From the NCBI GenBank assembly GCA_902783295.1, contig CACZQT010000003.1:1-18952 (forward strand): a stretch of DNA of 18,952 nt, written 5' to 3'. The notes beneath the pieces were generated by a model that worked only from the letters and a program-made list of their open reading frames with translations, was not told the origin of the DNA and made no database searches. Each line of letters begins with the position of its first letter. Position 1 is the first letter of the stretch. Origin of the DNA: an uncultured Lachnospiraceae bacterium (GTDB taxonomy: Bacteria; Bacillota; Clostridia; Lachnospirales; Lachnospiraceae). The position numbers and the translations under genes were made by a program. Positions 1 to 6,161 of the stretch are shown here, piece after piece.

Positions 1-20
1 GGCTTCGACAGGCCGAGCGA

Positions 21-167
21 GGGCGTACAACGCCCGAGCGTAGCGCGAGTATTGGCCGAATGCATCAGGCATTCGGACAATATCGAGGACGCACCGCTTA
101 TCCAGTAAGCTCGAGGACGCGCCACTTATCCGGTGGGATTGTAGACGCACCTGCTCATCTGGTGAGC
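21..167. repeat. Array of short hairpins, partly in degenerate tandem repeats
   Basis: Five inverted repeats follow each other: 21-35 (GGGCG/CGCCC, loop TACAA), 49-83 (8-bp core CCGAATGC/GCATTCGG, loop ATCAG, extended by six more pairs past one mismatch), 96-110 (GCTTA/TAAGC, loop TCCAG), 122-136 (CCACT/GGTGG with one wobble pair, loop TATCC) and 153-167 (GCTCA/TGAGC, loop TCTGG). All loops are five bases. The last three lie in degenerate units of about 27-30 bp from about 85 to 170, each starting with a variant of GAGGACGC. The stems differ in sequence but keep pairing, which suggests selection on structure. The array may begin before the window. It could be a structured RNA, a dispersed intergenic repeat, or the 3' end of an upstream transcript. 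I do not recognise the family. Confidence 0.6.
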
Positions 168-240
168 CGGTCAGTCAGCCTTTGATTTCTGCAGTAAAGC
201 GATTCTGGCAGCCGCTCAATCGTCAGTGAGTGTCAGCAAG

Positions 241-306
241 TTGAGGACTCACTTTTAGCAGTCTATAAGTAAAGCGGTTGAATGAGAGTGTGAAAACTGA
301 TATATA
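241..306 (+). promoter_or_regulatory. Candidate sigma-A promoters for the deaminase gene
   Basis: Two overlapping candidates, each with 17-bp spacing: TTGAGG (241-246) with TATAAG (264-269), and TTGAAT (278-283) with TATATA (301-306). The second would give a leader of about 40 nt before the ATG at 355. A 7-bp inverted repeat, AGTGAGT (225-231) and ACTCACT (247-253), covers the first -35 and could be an operator. I see no gene in 171-354 and nothing else in it. Either promoter, or neither, could be used. Confidence 0.4.
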
Positions 307-354
307 CATGGTAATACGAGTTGGCGCGGTGCCATGCGTCAGAAAAGAGGAATT

Positions 355-1635
355 ATGAAGATACTGCTGAAGGATATTCAGGCGCTTCTCCGGAAGGGAA
401 ATGGCTGGGAAGCTGTTCAGACAAATATTACTGTTGAGGGGGACAGGATTGCTTCTGTAGGGGAGGTCCCGGAGGGCTTTGTCCCGGAGAAGACGATTTC
501 CGGGAAGGACCGACTGGTCATCCCCGGCCTTATCAATGCGCATACACACGCTTACATGACCGGCCTCCGGGGCGTGGCGGATGACGTTCCTTTTGACGAA
601 TGGCTTTTTAAGGGCGTGATGCCCAAAGAAGACGCCATGACGCCGGAGGACGCTTACTGGAGCGCTCTGCTGGGGCTGATGGAGATGGTGAAAAGCGGCT
701 GCACATGTTTTCATGACATGCAGATGCACATCCATCAGACCACAAAGGCTGCTGTGGATTTAGGCATGCGGGGGGTGATCGGAAGAGGTCTTTCCGGGAC
801 TGCCTCAGATGAAGGCGGTGCCAGGAGACTGCGGGAAGCGCGGGAAGAGATAGAGGCATGGAAAGGGGAGCCGCTGCTGTCCTTTGACATAGCACCGCAT
901 GCACCGTATACCTGTGAAGGCGCCTATATGCAGCAGGCGGCGGAACTGGCGGAAAGTCTGGGCCTGGGGCTTCATATTCATCTTTCGGAAAGTGTCAAAG
1001 AGGTGGATGACTGCAGGACGGCACATGACGGGATGACGCCGATTGAATACGCGGACTCTCTGGGGCTGTTCCGGGGGTCGGCGGTGGCGGCGCACTGTGC
1101 GCAGGCCACAGAGAACGATATCCGCATCCTGGCGGAAAGAGGTGTCAGTGTGGCAGCCTGTCCGGCCAGCAATATGAAGCTTGGAAATGGTTTCGCACCG
1201 GTGCCTTCCATGCTGGAGGCCGGCATTAATGTCTGCCTGGGAACGGACGGAGCTGCCAGCAATAACCGGCTGAGCATGTTTCATGAGATGAGCCTGGCGG
1301 CGCTGGTTTATAAGGGGGCTGCCGGAAGCCCGCTGCCTGTAAGCGCATCCTGCACACTGCAGATGGCAACAGTAAACGGGGCGAAAGCACTGGGACTTGA
1401 AGGGCAGACCGGGGAAATCGCTCCCGGACTGAAAGCAGACCTGGCTGTTCTGAGGCTTGATGTTCCTCAGATGGTACCCTGCTATGAACCGGCTTCGGCG
1501 CTGGTATATGCGGCGAACGGATCGGAAGTGGAAACAGTCATCATCCAGGGAGAAACAGTACTGGAGAACGGGCATTTTACGAAAGTGGATGAAGAAAGAG
1601 TACTGGCAGAGGTCCGGAGAAGAACCCGGGGATAA
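355..1635 (+). CDS. Amidohydrolase, MTA/S-adenosylhomocysteine deaminase family
   Basis: A 426-aa metal-dependent amidohydrolase of the MtaD/SAH deaminase (ATZ/TRZ) group, which deaminates methylthioadenosine, S-adenosylhomocysteine or related purine nucleosides in the cytosol. Metal and active-site residues are visible in order: HTH (H63, H65) after the PGLINAH segment, H207 and H209, E212 in HLSE, H247 in AHC, and D298 in GTDGAASNN. The C-terminus closes the composite beta domain (GLKADLAVL). Length is normal for the family. I start at ATG 355 because GAGG sits just upstream (347-350); an in-frame ATG at 334 has no ribosome site. The gene stands alone and converges on a LysR gene across a shared terminator. 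The exact substrate cannot be read from sequence; guanine- or cytosine-type deaminases of the same superfamily are less likely. Confidence 0.88.
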   Translation: MKILLKDIQALLRKGNGWEAVQTNITVEGDRIASVGEVPEGFVPEKTISGKDRLVIPGLINAHTHAYMTGLRGVADDVPFDEWLFKGVMPKEDAMTPEDAYWSALLGLMEMVKSGCTCFHDMQMHIHQTTKAAVDLGMRGVIGRGLSGTASDEGGARRLREAREEIEAWKGEPLLSFDIAPHAPYTCEGAYMQQAAELAESLGLGLHIHLSESVKEVDDCRTAHDGMTPIEYADSLGLFRGSAVAAHCAQATENDIRILAERGVSVAACPASNMKLGNGFAPVPSMLEAGINVCLGTDGAASNNRLSMFHEMSLAALVYKGAAGSPLPVSASCTLQMATVNGAKALGLEGQTGEIAPGLKADLAVLRLDVPQMVPCYEPASALVYAANGSEVETVIIQGETVLENGHFTKVDEERVLAEVRRRTRG

Positions 1636-1649
1636 AACGTCAGTCATAA

Positions 1650-1713
1650 TATAAAACAGAAGAAGAGGACAGCCGGGCTGCCAGGCCCGGCTGTCCTCTT
1701 CTTCTGTTTTATA
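1650..1713. terminator. Bidirectional rho-independent terminator, perfect 29-bp stem
   Basis: Arms 1650-1678 and 1685-1713 are exact reverse complements, with a six-base loop, TGCCAG. The GC-rich top carries GCCGGGC, and the A-rich left base and T-rich right base supply a U-run for transcripts in either direction. It lies 14 nt after the deaminase stop and 8 nt before the end of the convergent LysR gene, so it should end both. Confidence 0.95.
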
Positions 1714-1721
1714 AAGATCCT

Positions 1722-2606
1722 TTACTGAAAAAGATCAATGAACTGTCTGGCAAGGTTGGAAATATTGTGGCTCTTGTCCCAGATCAGGTAGGCCTGGGAA
1801 GCAATCGTAGGATTGACAATCCGCCGGATGGCAAGATGATCCGAGAAGGAGCGGACTGTAGCGTTGTTGGCGACAATGGCCACGCCGATGCCGGCATCTG
1901 CCCAGCTGAGGGAGGAAGCCAGCTCGCTGTTCTGACAGATGATATTGGGGGAGAAGCCCTTCTGCCGGCAGTAATTCAGGATCATATCATAGAAACGCCG
2001 GTGAACAATCAGGGGTTTGCCCCGCAGGTCTGCCAGGGAAATGTCTGTTTTGTCGTCATCAAAGAAAGACGGCAGGCCGACTGCCACGAAGGAGTCCGAC
2101 TGATCTTCTCCCAGAGCTTCATCCTTCAGGGGCACCGCGTTGTAAATGCTGGTGTTGAAGGGTTCGCGGACGATTCCTAGGTCTACAGCCTCATTTTCCA
2201 TCATCTCAATAATATGCAGGCTGTTTCCTTCAAAGATCTGGAAGTCAACGTTGGGGTGGTCTTTGCGGAAAGAGACAATCCGCTCCGGCAGCAGATGACT
2301 GCAGGCTGAAGAGATGGTGCCGATGCGGATGGTTCCCTGAGCATCCATACCCAGATTCTGCAGACTGCGGACGGTATCATTGACCAGTGCCAGGATTTCG
2401 ATAGCCCGTTCTTTTAAAATCAGACCTTCGTGGGTGATGGTCAGATTCCGTTTGTCCCGTTCGAACAACTGCACGCCAAGTTCATCCTCCAGGGCTTTCA
2501 GCTGGAGAGAGAGGGGCGGCTGGGAGATATTCAGGCTCTTTGCGGCGGCAGTGATGTGCCCGGCTTCCGCAATCGCCAGGAAGTATTCCAGTTGTTTCAG
2601 CGTCAT
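1722..2606 (-). CDS. LysR-family transcriptional regulator
   Basis: A 294-aa LysR-type regulator of usual length. The N-terminal winged helix-turn-helix is clear at residues 1-60 (MTLKQLEYFLAIAEAGHITA at the start, then SQPPLSLQLKALEDELG), followed by the linker helix and a type 2 periplasmic-binding-like effector domain from about residue 90 (IRIGTISSACSHLLPERI). It starts at ATG 2606-2604 with AAGGAG seven bases upstream. It is divergent from the Tad locus and convergent with the deaminase, so either could be its target. LysR proteins often control the divergent neighbour, and the intergenic DNA here is long and AT-rich, but the effector and target are unknown. Confidence 0.92.
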   Translation of the reverse strand: MTLKQLEYFLAIAEAGHITAAAKSLNISQPPLSLQLKALEDELGVQLFERDKRNLTITHEGLILKERAIEILALVNDTVRSLQNLGMDAQGTIRIGTISSACSHLLPERIVSFRKDHPNVDFQIFEGNSLHIIEMMENEAVDLGIVREPFNTSIYNAVPLKDEALGEDQSDSFVAVGLPSFFDDDKTDISLADLRGKPLIVHRRFYDMILNYCRQKGFSPNIICQNSELASSLSWADAGIGVAIVANNATVRSFSDHLAIRRIVNPTIASQAYLIWDKSHNISNLARQFIDLFQ

Positions 2607-2845
2607 AGAGGCTCCTTTCCGGAAGAGCTCCTTCAGTTCCTATACATTTGAGTAAAATATAATAAATGGGAAAATATGCATTGATGAATAAAACATAACA
2701 AATAATTGGAAGAAAAGCAATAGAAAAAAACAATATTTTGCAAAAAGTAAGGAAAGGAAATAGATAAAAACGGTATCAAAAAAATATAGCAGCAGGAGTT
2801 TATTCCTGAAAAGAACAGATACTGAAACAGGAATGGAAAATCGCG
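2607..2845. other. AT-rich divergent intergenic region
   Basis: About 240 bp between the LysR start and the first Tad promoter, strikingly AT-rich against the GC-rich genes around it. I see no coding potential. It should hold the LysR promoter on the minus strand (a weak TTGTTA/17/CATATT is possible) and LysR binding sites. Near the Tad side are alternating complementary words: CAGGA (2793-2797), ATTCCTG (2802-2808) and CAGGAAT (2828-2834). The middle word can pair with either flank. Confidence 0.5.
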
Positions 2846-2895
2846 AAACTTGTCAAGGAAATTCACTGTACATTCCGGGGCGGCCGGGCTATGCT
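2846..2895 (+). promoter_or_regulatory. Promoter module A of the Tad locus
   Basis: AAACTTGTC (2846-2854) lies 21 bp (start to start) before a -35-like TGTACA (2867-2872), followed by a 17-bp spacer and a -10 TATGCT (2890-2895). The same module with the same spacing recurs at 3971-4020. The predicted start is near 2902. The conserved box upstream of the -35 suggests an activator site. Both hexamers are weak, which fits a promoter that needs activation. Confidence 0.7.
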
Positions 2896-2900
2896 TTTTA

Positions 2901-2940
2901 GGTCTTCCGGCGGAAAAGACACTTTCCGGGGGCGAAGACC
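2901..2940 (+). promoter_or_regulatory. Hairpin at the predicted 5' end of the TadZ-like transcript
   Basis: Outer arms GGTCTTC (2901-2907) and GAAGACC (2934-2940) enclose inner arms CGGAAA (2911-2916) and TTTCCG (2923-2928) with a six-base loop. The stem starts almost exactly at the predicted transcription start. It may protect the 5' end or affect translation; there is no U-run, so it is not a typical terminator. Confidence 0.5.
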
Positions 2941-2971
2941 GGCGATGGGACGATGGGAAGGAGGGATCGGC

Positions 2972-3958
2972 GTGACAAAAGACCGACTGGTACTGCTGGA
3001 CGAGGATGAGGGGTATATCAGACATTTTGCGGGTTATTTCCACCGCAGGGAACGCCTCCCGTGGCAGATCCGCGGAGCCTCCGGCTGGGAGGAGCTGGAA
3101 GATCTTTGCCGGGACGGGCGGACGGCAGTGCTGCTTGCACAGGAGGCATTATGGGAAGATATGCCGGAAGAGAGACGAAGTAAAATCCGGGACATGACGG
3201 ATCAGGTACTTTTTCTCCGGGAAAAGGACGAGGCCGGGAAGGACAGCGTGTTCCGTTATCAGCCCATGCCTCTTTTGCGGCGGAGGATTCTGGAACTGGC
3301 GGGAGCTGGTTTTACAGCCGAAGAAGGAAAAACGGAATGTACCCTTCTGTATGCTCCGGGAGGCTGTCAGATTCTCCCGGAATGCGGTCTCACTCTGGCG
3401 GAGGTGATGGCGGAAGAAAAAAAGACCCTGATGATCAGCCTGCAGGCTTTTGCTGCGCCTGTGTATGGGGAAGCTGCAGAGGGAGGGGCAGGGCTTTCGG
3501 AGCTGCTGTATCTCCGCCGGTCAGGCGGGTGGAAGGGATCTCTGGAAAACCTGGCGGTACAGGAGGGGAGGGCGTTCTTCCTGCCGCCTGTTTCCAGCCC
3601 CAGGGATATCTGGGAACTGGAGGATGCGGAGCTTTCTGAACTGGTGATGATGGTGAAGGAAACCGGGGAATATGAGCAGATGGTGATTACCATGGATGCG
3701 GGACGGAATCCTCTCTGTCTTCTGCCGCTCTGCCGCCGGGTACTGTTGGTGGTGGAAGAAGGGGAGGCGGGAAGCGATCTGCTGGCAGGTTTCCGCTGCT
3801 TTCTGGAGGAATCCGGAAACCTGTCTTTTTCTCCTGAGATATCCGATTTCCGGCTGCCGCCTGCTCCGGACGAGGATAGGAGTCTGCAGACGGGCAGAAA
3901 CCGCTGCTATACTCGTCTGGGCAGCCGTTTCAGGACCTGGCTGCAGGAGACAGGCTGA
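2972..3958 (+). CDS. TadZ/CpaE-like Tad pilus localisation protein, degenerate ATPase
   Basis: A 328-aa protein with no strong named motif; I place it by context and shape. The N-terminus (RLVLLDEDEGYIRHFAGYF) resembles a receiver-like fold, as in CpaE/TadZ, and the second half resembles a MinD/ParA fold. At about residues 127-140, where TadZ proteins carry a Walker A loop, the sequence is YAPGGCQILPECGLT: glycine-rich but without GKT/S. A Walker B-like strand (MVITMDAG) remains. I start at GTG 2972 because GGAGG lies 7 bp before it; the ATG at 2891 is inside the -10 box. TadZ proteins direct the Tad machine to its place in the cell. It is separated from cpaF by 196 bp holding a second promoter. 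Loss of the P-loop lysine suggests a non-hydrolysing version. Confidence 0.62.
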   Translation: MTKDRLVLLDEDEGYIRHFAGYFHRRERLPWQIRGASGWEELEDLCRDGRTAVLLAQEALWEDMPEERRSKIRDMTDQVLFLREKDEAGKDSVFRYQPMPLLRRRILELAGAGFTAEEGKTECTLLYAPGGCQILPECGLTLAEVMAEEKKTLMISLQAFAAPVYGEAAEGGAGLSELLYLRRSGGWKGSLENLAVQEGRAFFLPPVSSPRDIWELEDAELSELVMMVKETGEYEQMVITMDAGRNPLCLLPLCRRVLLVVEEGEAGSDLLAGFRCFLEESGNLSFSPEISDFRLPPAPDEDRSLQTGRNRCYTRLGSRFRTWLQETG

Positions 3959-3970
3959 CTTTTTGTGTTA

Positions 3971-4020
3971 AAACTTGTCCGGGAAAGTTTCTGTACAAAG
4001 CGGTCCGGGCGTGCTATCCT
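3971..4020 (+). promoter_or_regulatory. Promoter module B, before cpaF
   Basis: AAACTTGTC (3971-3979), TGTACA (3992-3997), a 17-bp spacer, and TATCCT (4015-4020). Order and spacing are identical to the module at 2846-2895, and 22 of the 27 bases from the AAACTTGTC box through the -35 are the same. The predicted start is near 4027. It should drive the main pilus operon from cpaF. Confidence 0.7.
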
Positions 4021-4032
4021 TCCTCACACATA

Positions 4033-4137
4033 CGGAGCCGGTACCTCCGGAAGAGATGCGGCGCAGGAAGCGTGACAGACGGCTTCCGCTAGACCGGCCT
4101 GCGGTCGGATGAACAGGGAGGCAGAGGGCAGCAGCCC
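4033..4137 (+). promoter_or_regulatory. Hairpin-rich leader of cpaF
   Basis: The predicted leader of about 128 nt carries four successive inverted repeats: 4033-4049 (CGGAG/CTCCG), 4066-4087 (GGAAGC/GCTTCC), 4092-4106 (GACCG/CGGTC, five-base loop) and 4126-4137 (GGGC/GCCC, loop AGCA). The last ends five bases before the GGAGG of cpaF. This may modulate translation or RNA stability. I recognise no riboswitch class. Confidence 0.4.
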
Positions 4138-4154
4138 CGGAAGGAGGCAGAGGT

Positions 4155-5579
4155 TTGGCTTTGGACCGGACAGACAGAGGAATACAGCAGGAGAAAGGTG
4201 CTGAAACAGTACCTGCAGAAGAACAGAGTGAAACACTGTGGATGGAAAAGGTCCGCCGGCGGCTGGACCCTTCCCGGGAACTGAGTGACGGGGAAATCCT
4301 GGAGGAAATCGACCGGGTTCTGCTGGAGGAAGGCCGCAGGAAACACCTGCCTGTCAGAGAACGGGAACTGTTCCGGAAAAAGCTGTTCGATACATTGCGC
4401 CGCCTGGATGTGCTCCAGGATCTGATTGAGGATGAATCCGTGACTGAAATCATGGTGAACGGGTGCTCCAGGATTTTTATCGAACGGGATGGAAAGATAG
4501 AGCTGTACGAAGCAGGCTTTTCTTCGCAGGAGCGGCTGGAGGATGTTATCCAGCAGATTGTTTCCCGGGTGAACCGGACAGTGAATACGGCTTCCCCGAT
4601 TGTGGACGCCAGGCTTCCGGATGGCTCCCGTGTCAATGCGGTGCTCCCGCCGGCTGCACCGGACGGCCCGATCCTGACGATCCGGAAATTTCCGAAGGAA
4701 AGGATTTCCATGGAAAAACTCATCCGCTGGGGCAGCATCACGCCGGAGGCGGCAGTATTCCTGGAAACTCTGGTAGAATGCGGCTACAACCTGTTCATAT
4801 CCGGAGGTACCGGCTCGGGAAAAACAACTTTCCTGAACGCACTCTCGGAATACATCCCTTCGGAGGAAAGGGTCATTACGATTGAGGACTCCCTGGAGCT
4901 GCAGATCATGGGGATTCCTAACCTGGTCCGCCTGGAAACCCGGAATGCAGATGCAGAAGGAAAAGGCGCTGTTACAATACGGGATCTGATCCGGACTTCC
5001 CTGCGGATGCGCCCGGACCGGATCATTGTCGGTGAAACCAGAGGGGCTGAGGCACTGGATATGCTGCAGGCCTTCAATACAGGACATGATGGTTCTCTGT
5101 CAACCGCTCATGCCAACAGCCCGTCGGATCTTCTGTCCCGTCTTGAAACCATGGTTCTGATGGCGGGAGAACTGCCGCTCGCGGCCATCCGGCAGCAGAT
5201 TGCTTCTTCCGTTGAGGTGCTGGTACATCTGGGAAGGATCCGGGGCGGTGCCAGGAAAGTACTGGAGATTATGGAGGTGCTGGGATATGAAGAGGGAGAA
5301 ATCCGGTGCCGGACGCTCTTTTCCTATTCGGAGGAAAAAGAGGCACTCTGTCCCGCGGGGCATCCGCTTGTCCGTACACGGAAGCTGGAGATGGCCGGAG
5401 AACGGGAGAAAAGAGATCGATTACAGAATCTGCTCACTGAATCCGGCGGAATGGCTGGGGTATGGGGCGGCGGGACTGGCTGCAGCCGCGATGATTGCTG
5501 CTCTCTTTTACAGGAGTCTGAGAGCCTGGCTGGTGCTGGGGCCGGTGTTCATGGCAGCGCTTCCGCTCCGGATGCGTAA
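4155..5579 (+). CDS. cpaF: CpaF/TadA family secretion motor ATPase
   Basis: A hexameric type II/IV secretion ATPase that powers Tad pilus assembly at the inner face of the membrane. Features in order: the N-terminal domain ending in LIEDESVTEIMVNG; a second part with PDGSRVNAVLPP; Walker A GGTGSGKTT (217-225); TIEDSLELQ; the Walker B region DRIIVGETRGAEAL from D288; and the His box STAHANS. It starts at TTG 4155, with GGAGG 7 bp upstream; no ATG fits. The core ends near residue 420 (RKLEMAGER). The last 50 or so residues overlap tadB in another frame and have the odd make-up of a shadow translation (AGAGAGVHGSASAPDA), so the natural stop seems lost or the tail is a recent extension. First gene of the main pilus operon. 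Confidence 0.93.
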   Translation: MALDRTDRGIQQEKGAETVPAEEQSETLWMEKVRRRLDPSRELSDGEILEEIDRVLLEEGRRKHLPVRERELFRKKLFDTLRRLDVLQDLIEDESVTEIMVNGCSRIFIERDGKIELYEAGFSSQERLEDVIQQIVSRVNRTVNTASPIVDARLPDGSRVNAVLPPAAPDGPILTIRKFPKERISMEKLIRWGSITPEAAVFLETLVECGYNLFISGGTGSGKTTFLNALSEYIPSEERVITIEDSLELQIMGIPNLVRLETRNADAEGKGAVTIRDLIRTSLRMRPDRIIVGETRGAEALDMLQAFNTGHDGSLSTAHANSPSDLLSRLETMVLMAGELPLAAIRQQIASSVEVLVHLGRIRGGARKVLEIMEVLGYEEGEIRCRTLFSYSEEKEALCPAGHPLVRTRKLEMAGEREKRDRLQNLLTESGGMAGVWGGGTGCSRDDCCSLLQESESLAGAGAGVHGSASAPDA

Positions 5580-6156
5580 GACAAAAGCCTTCCGGCGGAA
5601 GGAGGCTCTGGCAAAACAGTTCCGGGACGGCATCCTGGCCGTAGCGTCCGCAGTGAATGCCGGTTATGCTGTCGAGAATGCCTGGCAGGAAGCAGCCCTG
5701 GAAATGGCGCAGATTTACGGAGAGGGCGGAGAGATCACCCGGGAATTCCGGACGATCAGCCGGAAGCTGTCCATGAGCCAGACTTCTGAGGAAGCGGTTT
5801 TGAACCTGGCAGAACGAAGCGGGATTCCGGAGATCCGGCAGTTTGCAGAGGTTTTTGCCGCCGCCAAGCGCACCAGCGGCAATCTGGCGCCGATTCTGTC
5901 AGATACGGCACAGCTGCTTTCCGGGAAACTCCGCCTGCGGGAAGAAATCCGCACACTGGCTGCAGCCAAGGGACTGGAACAGCATATCATGGATATTATG
6001 CCCGTTCTCATCCTGGCATATGTAAATCTGGGCAGCCCCGGATTCACAGATCCCCTGTATGAGACATTCGCAGGAAGGTGTATTATGACCGCCTGCCTGG
6101 CAGTCTATCTGTTCGCTGTCCTTCTGGGGCAGAAAATTCTGAGAGTAGAGGTATAG
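5368..6156 (+). CDS. tadB: TadB-like pilus platform protein (T2SS F family)
   Basis: An inner-membrane platform protein partnering CpaF and TadC. Near the N-terminus are two hydrophobic stretches (AAGLAAAAMIAALF, then WLVLGPVFMAALPL). Then comes the T2SSF domain typical of TadB: AKQFRDGILAVASAVNAGYA, VENAWQEA, FAEVFAAAKRTSGN, GLEQHIMDIMPVLILAYVNL, and a C-terminal membrane helix. The start is uncertain. The coordinates use TTG 5368, the nearest canonical codon before the conserved region (262 aa). The better biological candidate is ATC 5416, because GGGAG lies exactly 7 bp before it and the product would begin IDYRICSL, where I expect relatives to begin. Either way the gene overlaps cpaF by more than 160 nt. 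An ATG at 5287 gives an implausibly long overlap. Confidence 0.85.
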   Translation: MSVHGSWRWPENGRKEIDYRICSLNPAEWLGYGAAGLAAAAMIAALFYRSLRAWLVLGPVFMAALPLRMRKTKAFRRKEALAKQFRDGILAVASAVNAGYAVENAWQEAALEMAQIYGEGGEITREFRTISRKLSMSQTSEEAVLNLAERSGIPEIRQFAEVFAAAKRTSGNLAPILSDTAQLLSGKLRLREEIRTLAAAKGLEQHIMDIMPVLILAYVNLGSPGFTDPLYETFAGRCIMTACLAVYLFAVLLGQKILRVEV

Positions 6157-6161
6157 GATCT

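Noticed and set aside
85..170. CRISPR-like tandem units
   Set aside because: Only three degenerate units with no unique spacers between them, and no cas genes in the window.
1..333. tRNA or rRNA gene in the first 333 bases
   Set aside because: No cloverleaf with a T-arm or 3' acceptor end can be traced, and no rRNA sequence is recognised.
805..1647. Minus-strand open frame of 280 codons opposite the deaminase
   Set aside because: No motif, unusual composition, and it crosses into the shared terminator region; a shadow.
5200..5367. Earlier starts for tadB (TTG 5200, ATG 5287)
   Set aside because: They would overlap the conserved C-terminal part of cpaF and add a Trp/Arg-rich stretch unlike TadB proteins.
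5400..5420. Programmed frameshift making a CpaF-TadB fusion
   Set aside because: It would need a +1 shift, there is no clear slippery site for that, and a ribosome site is placed for separate initiation.
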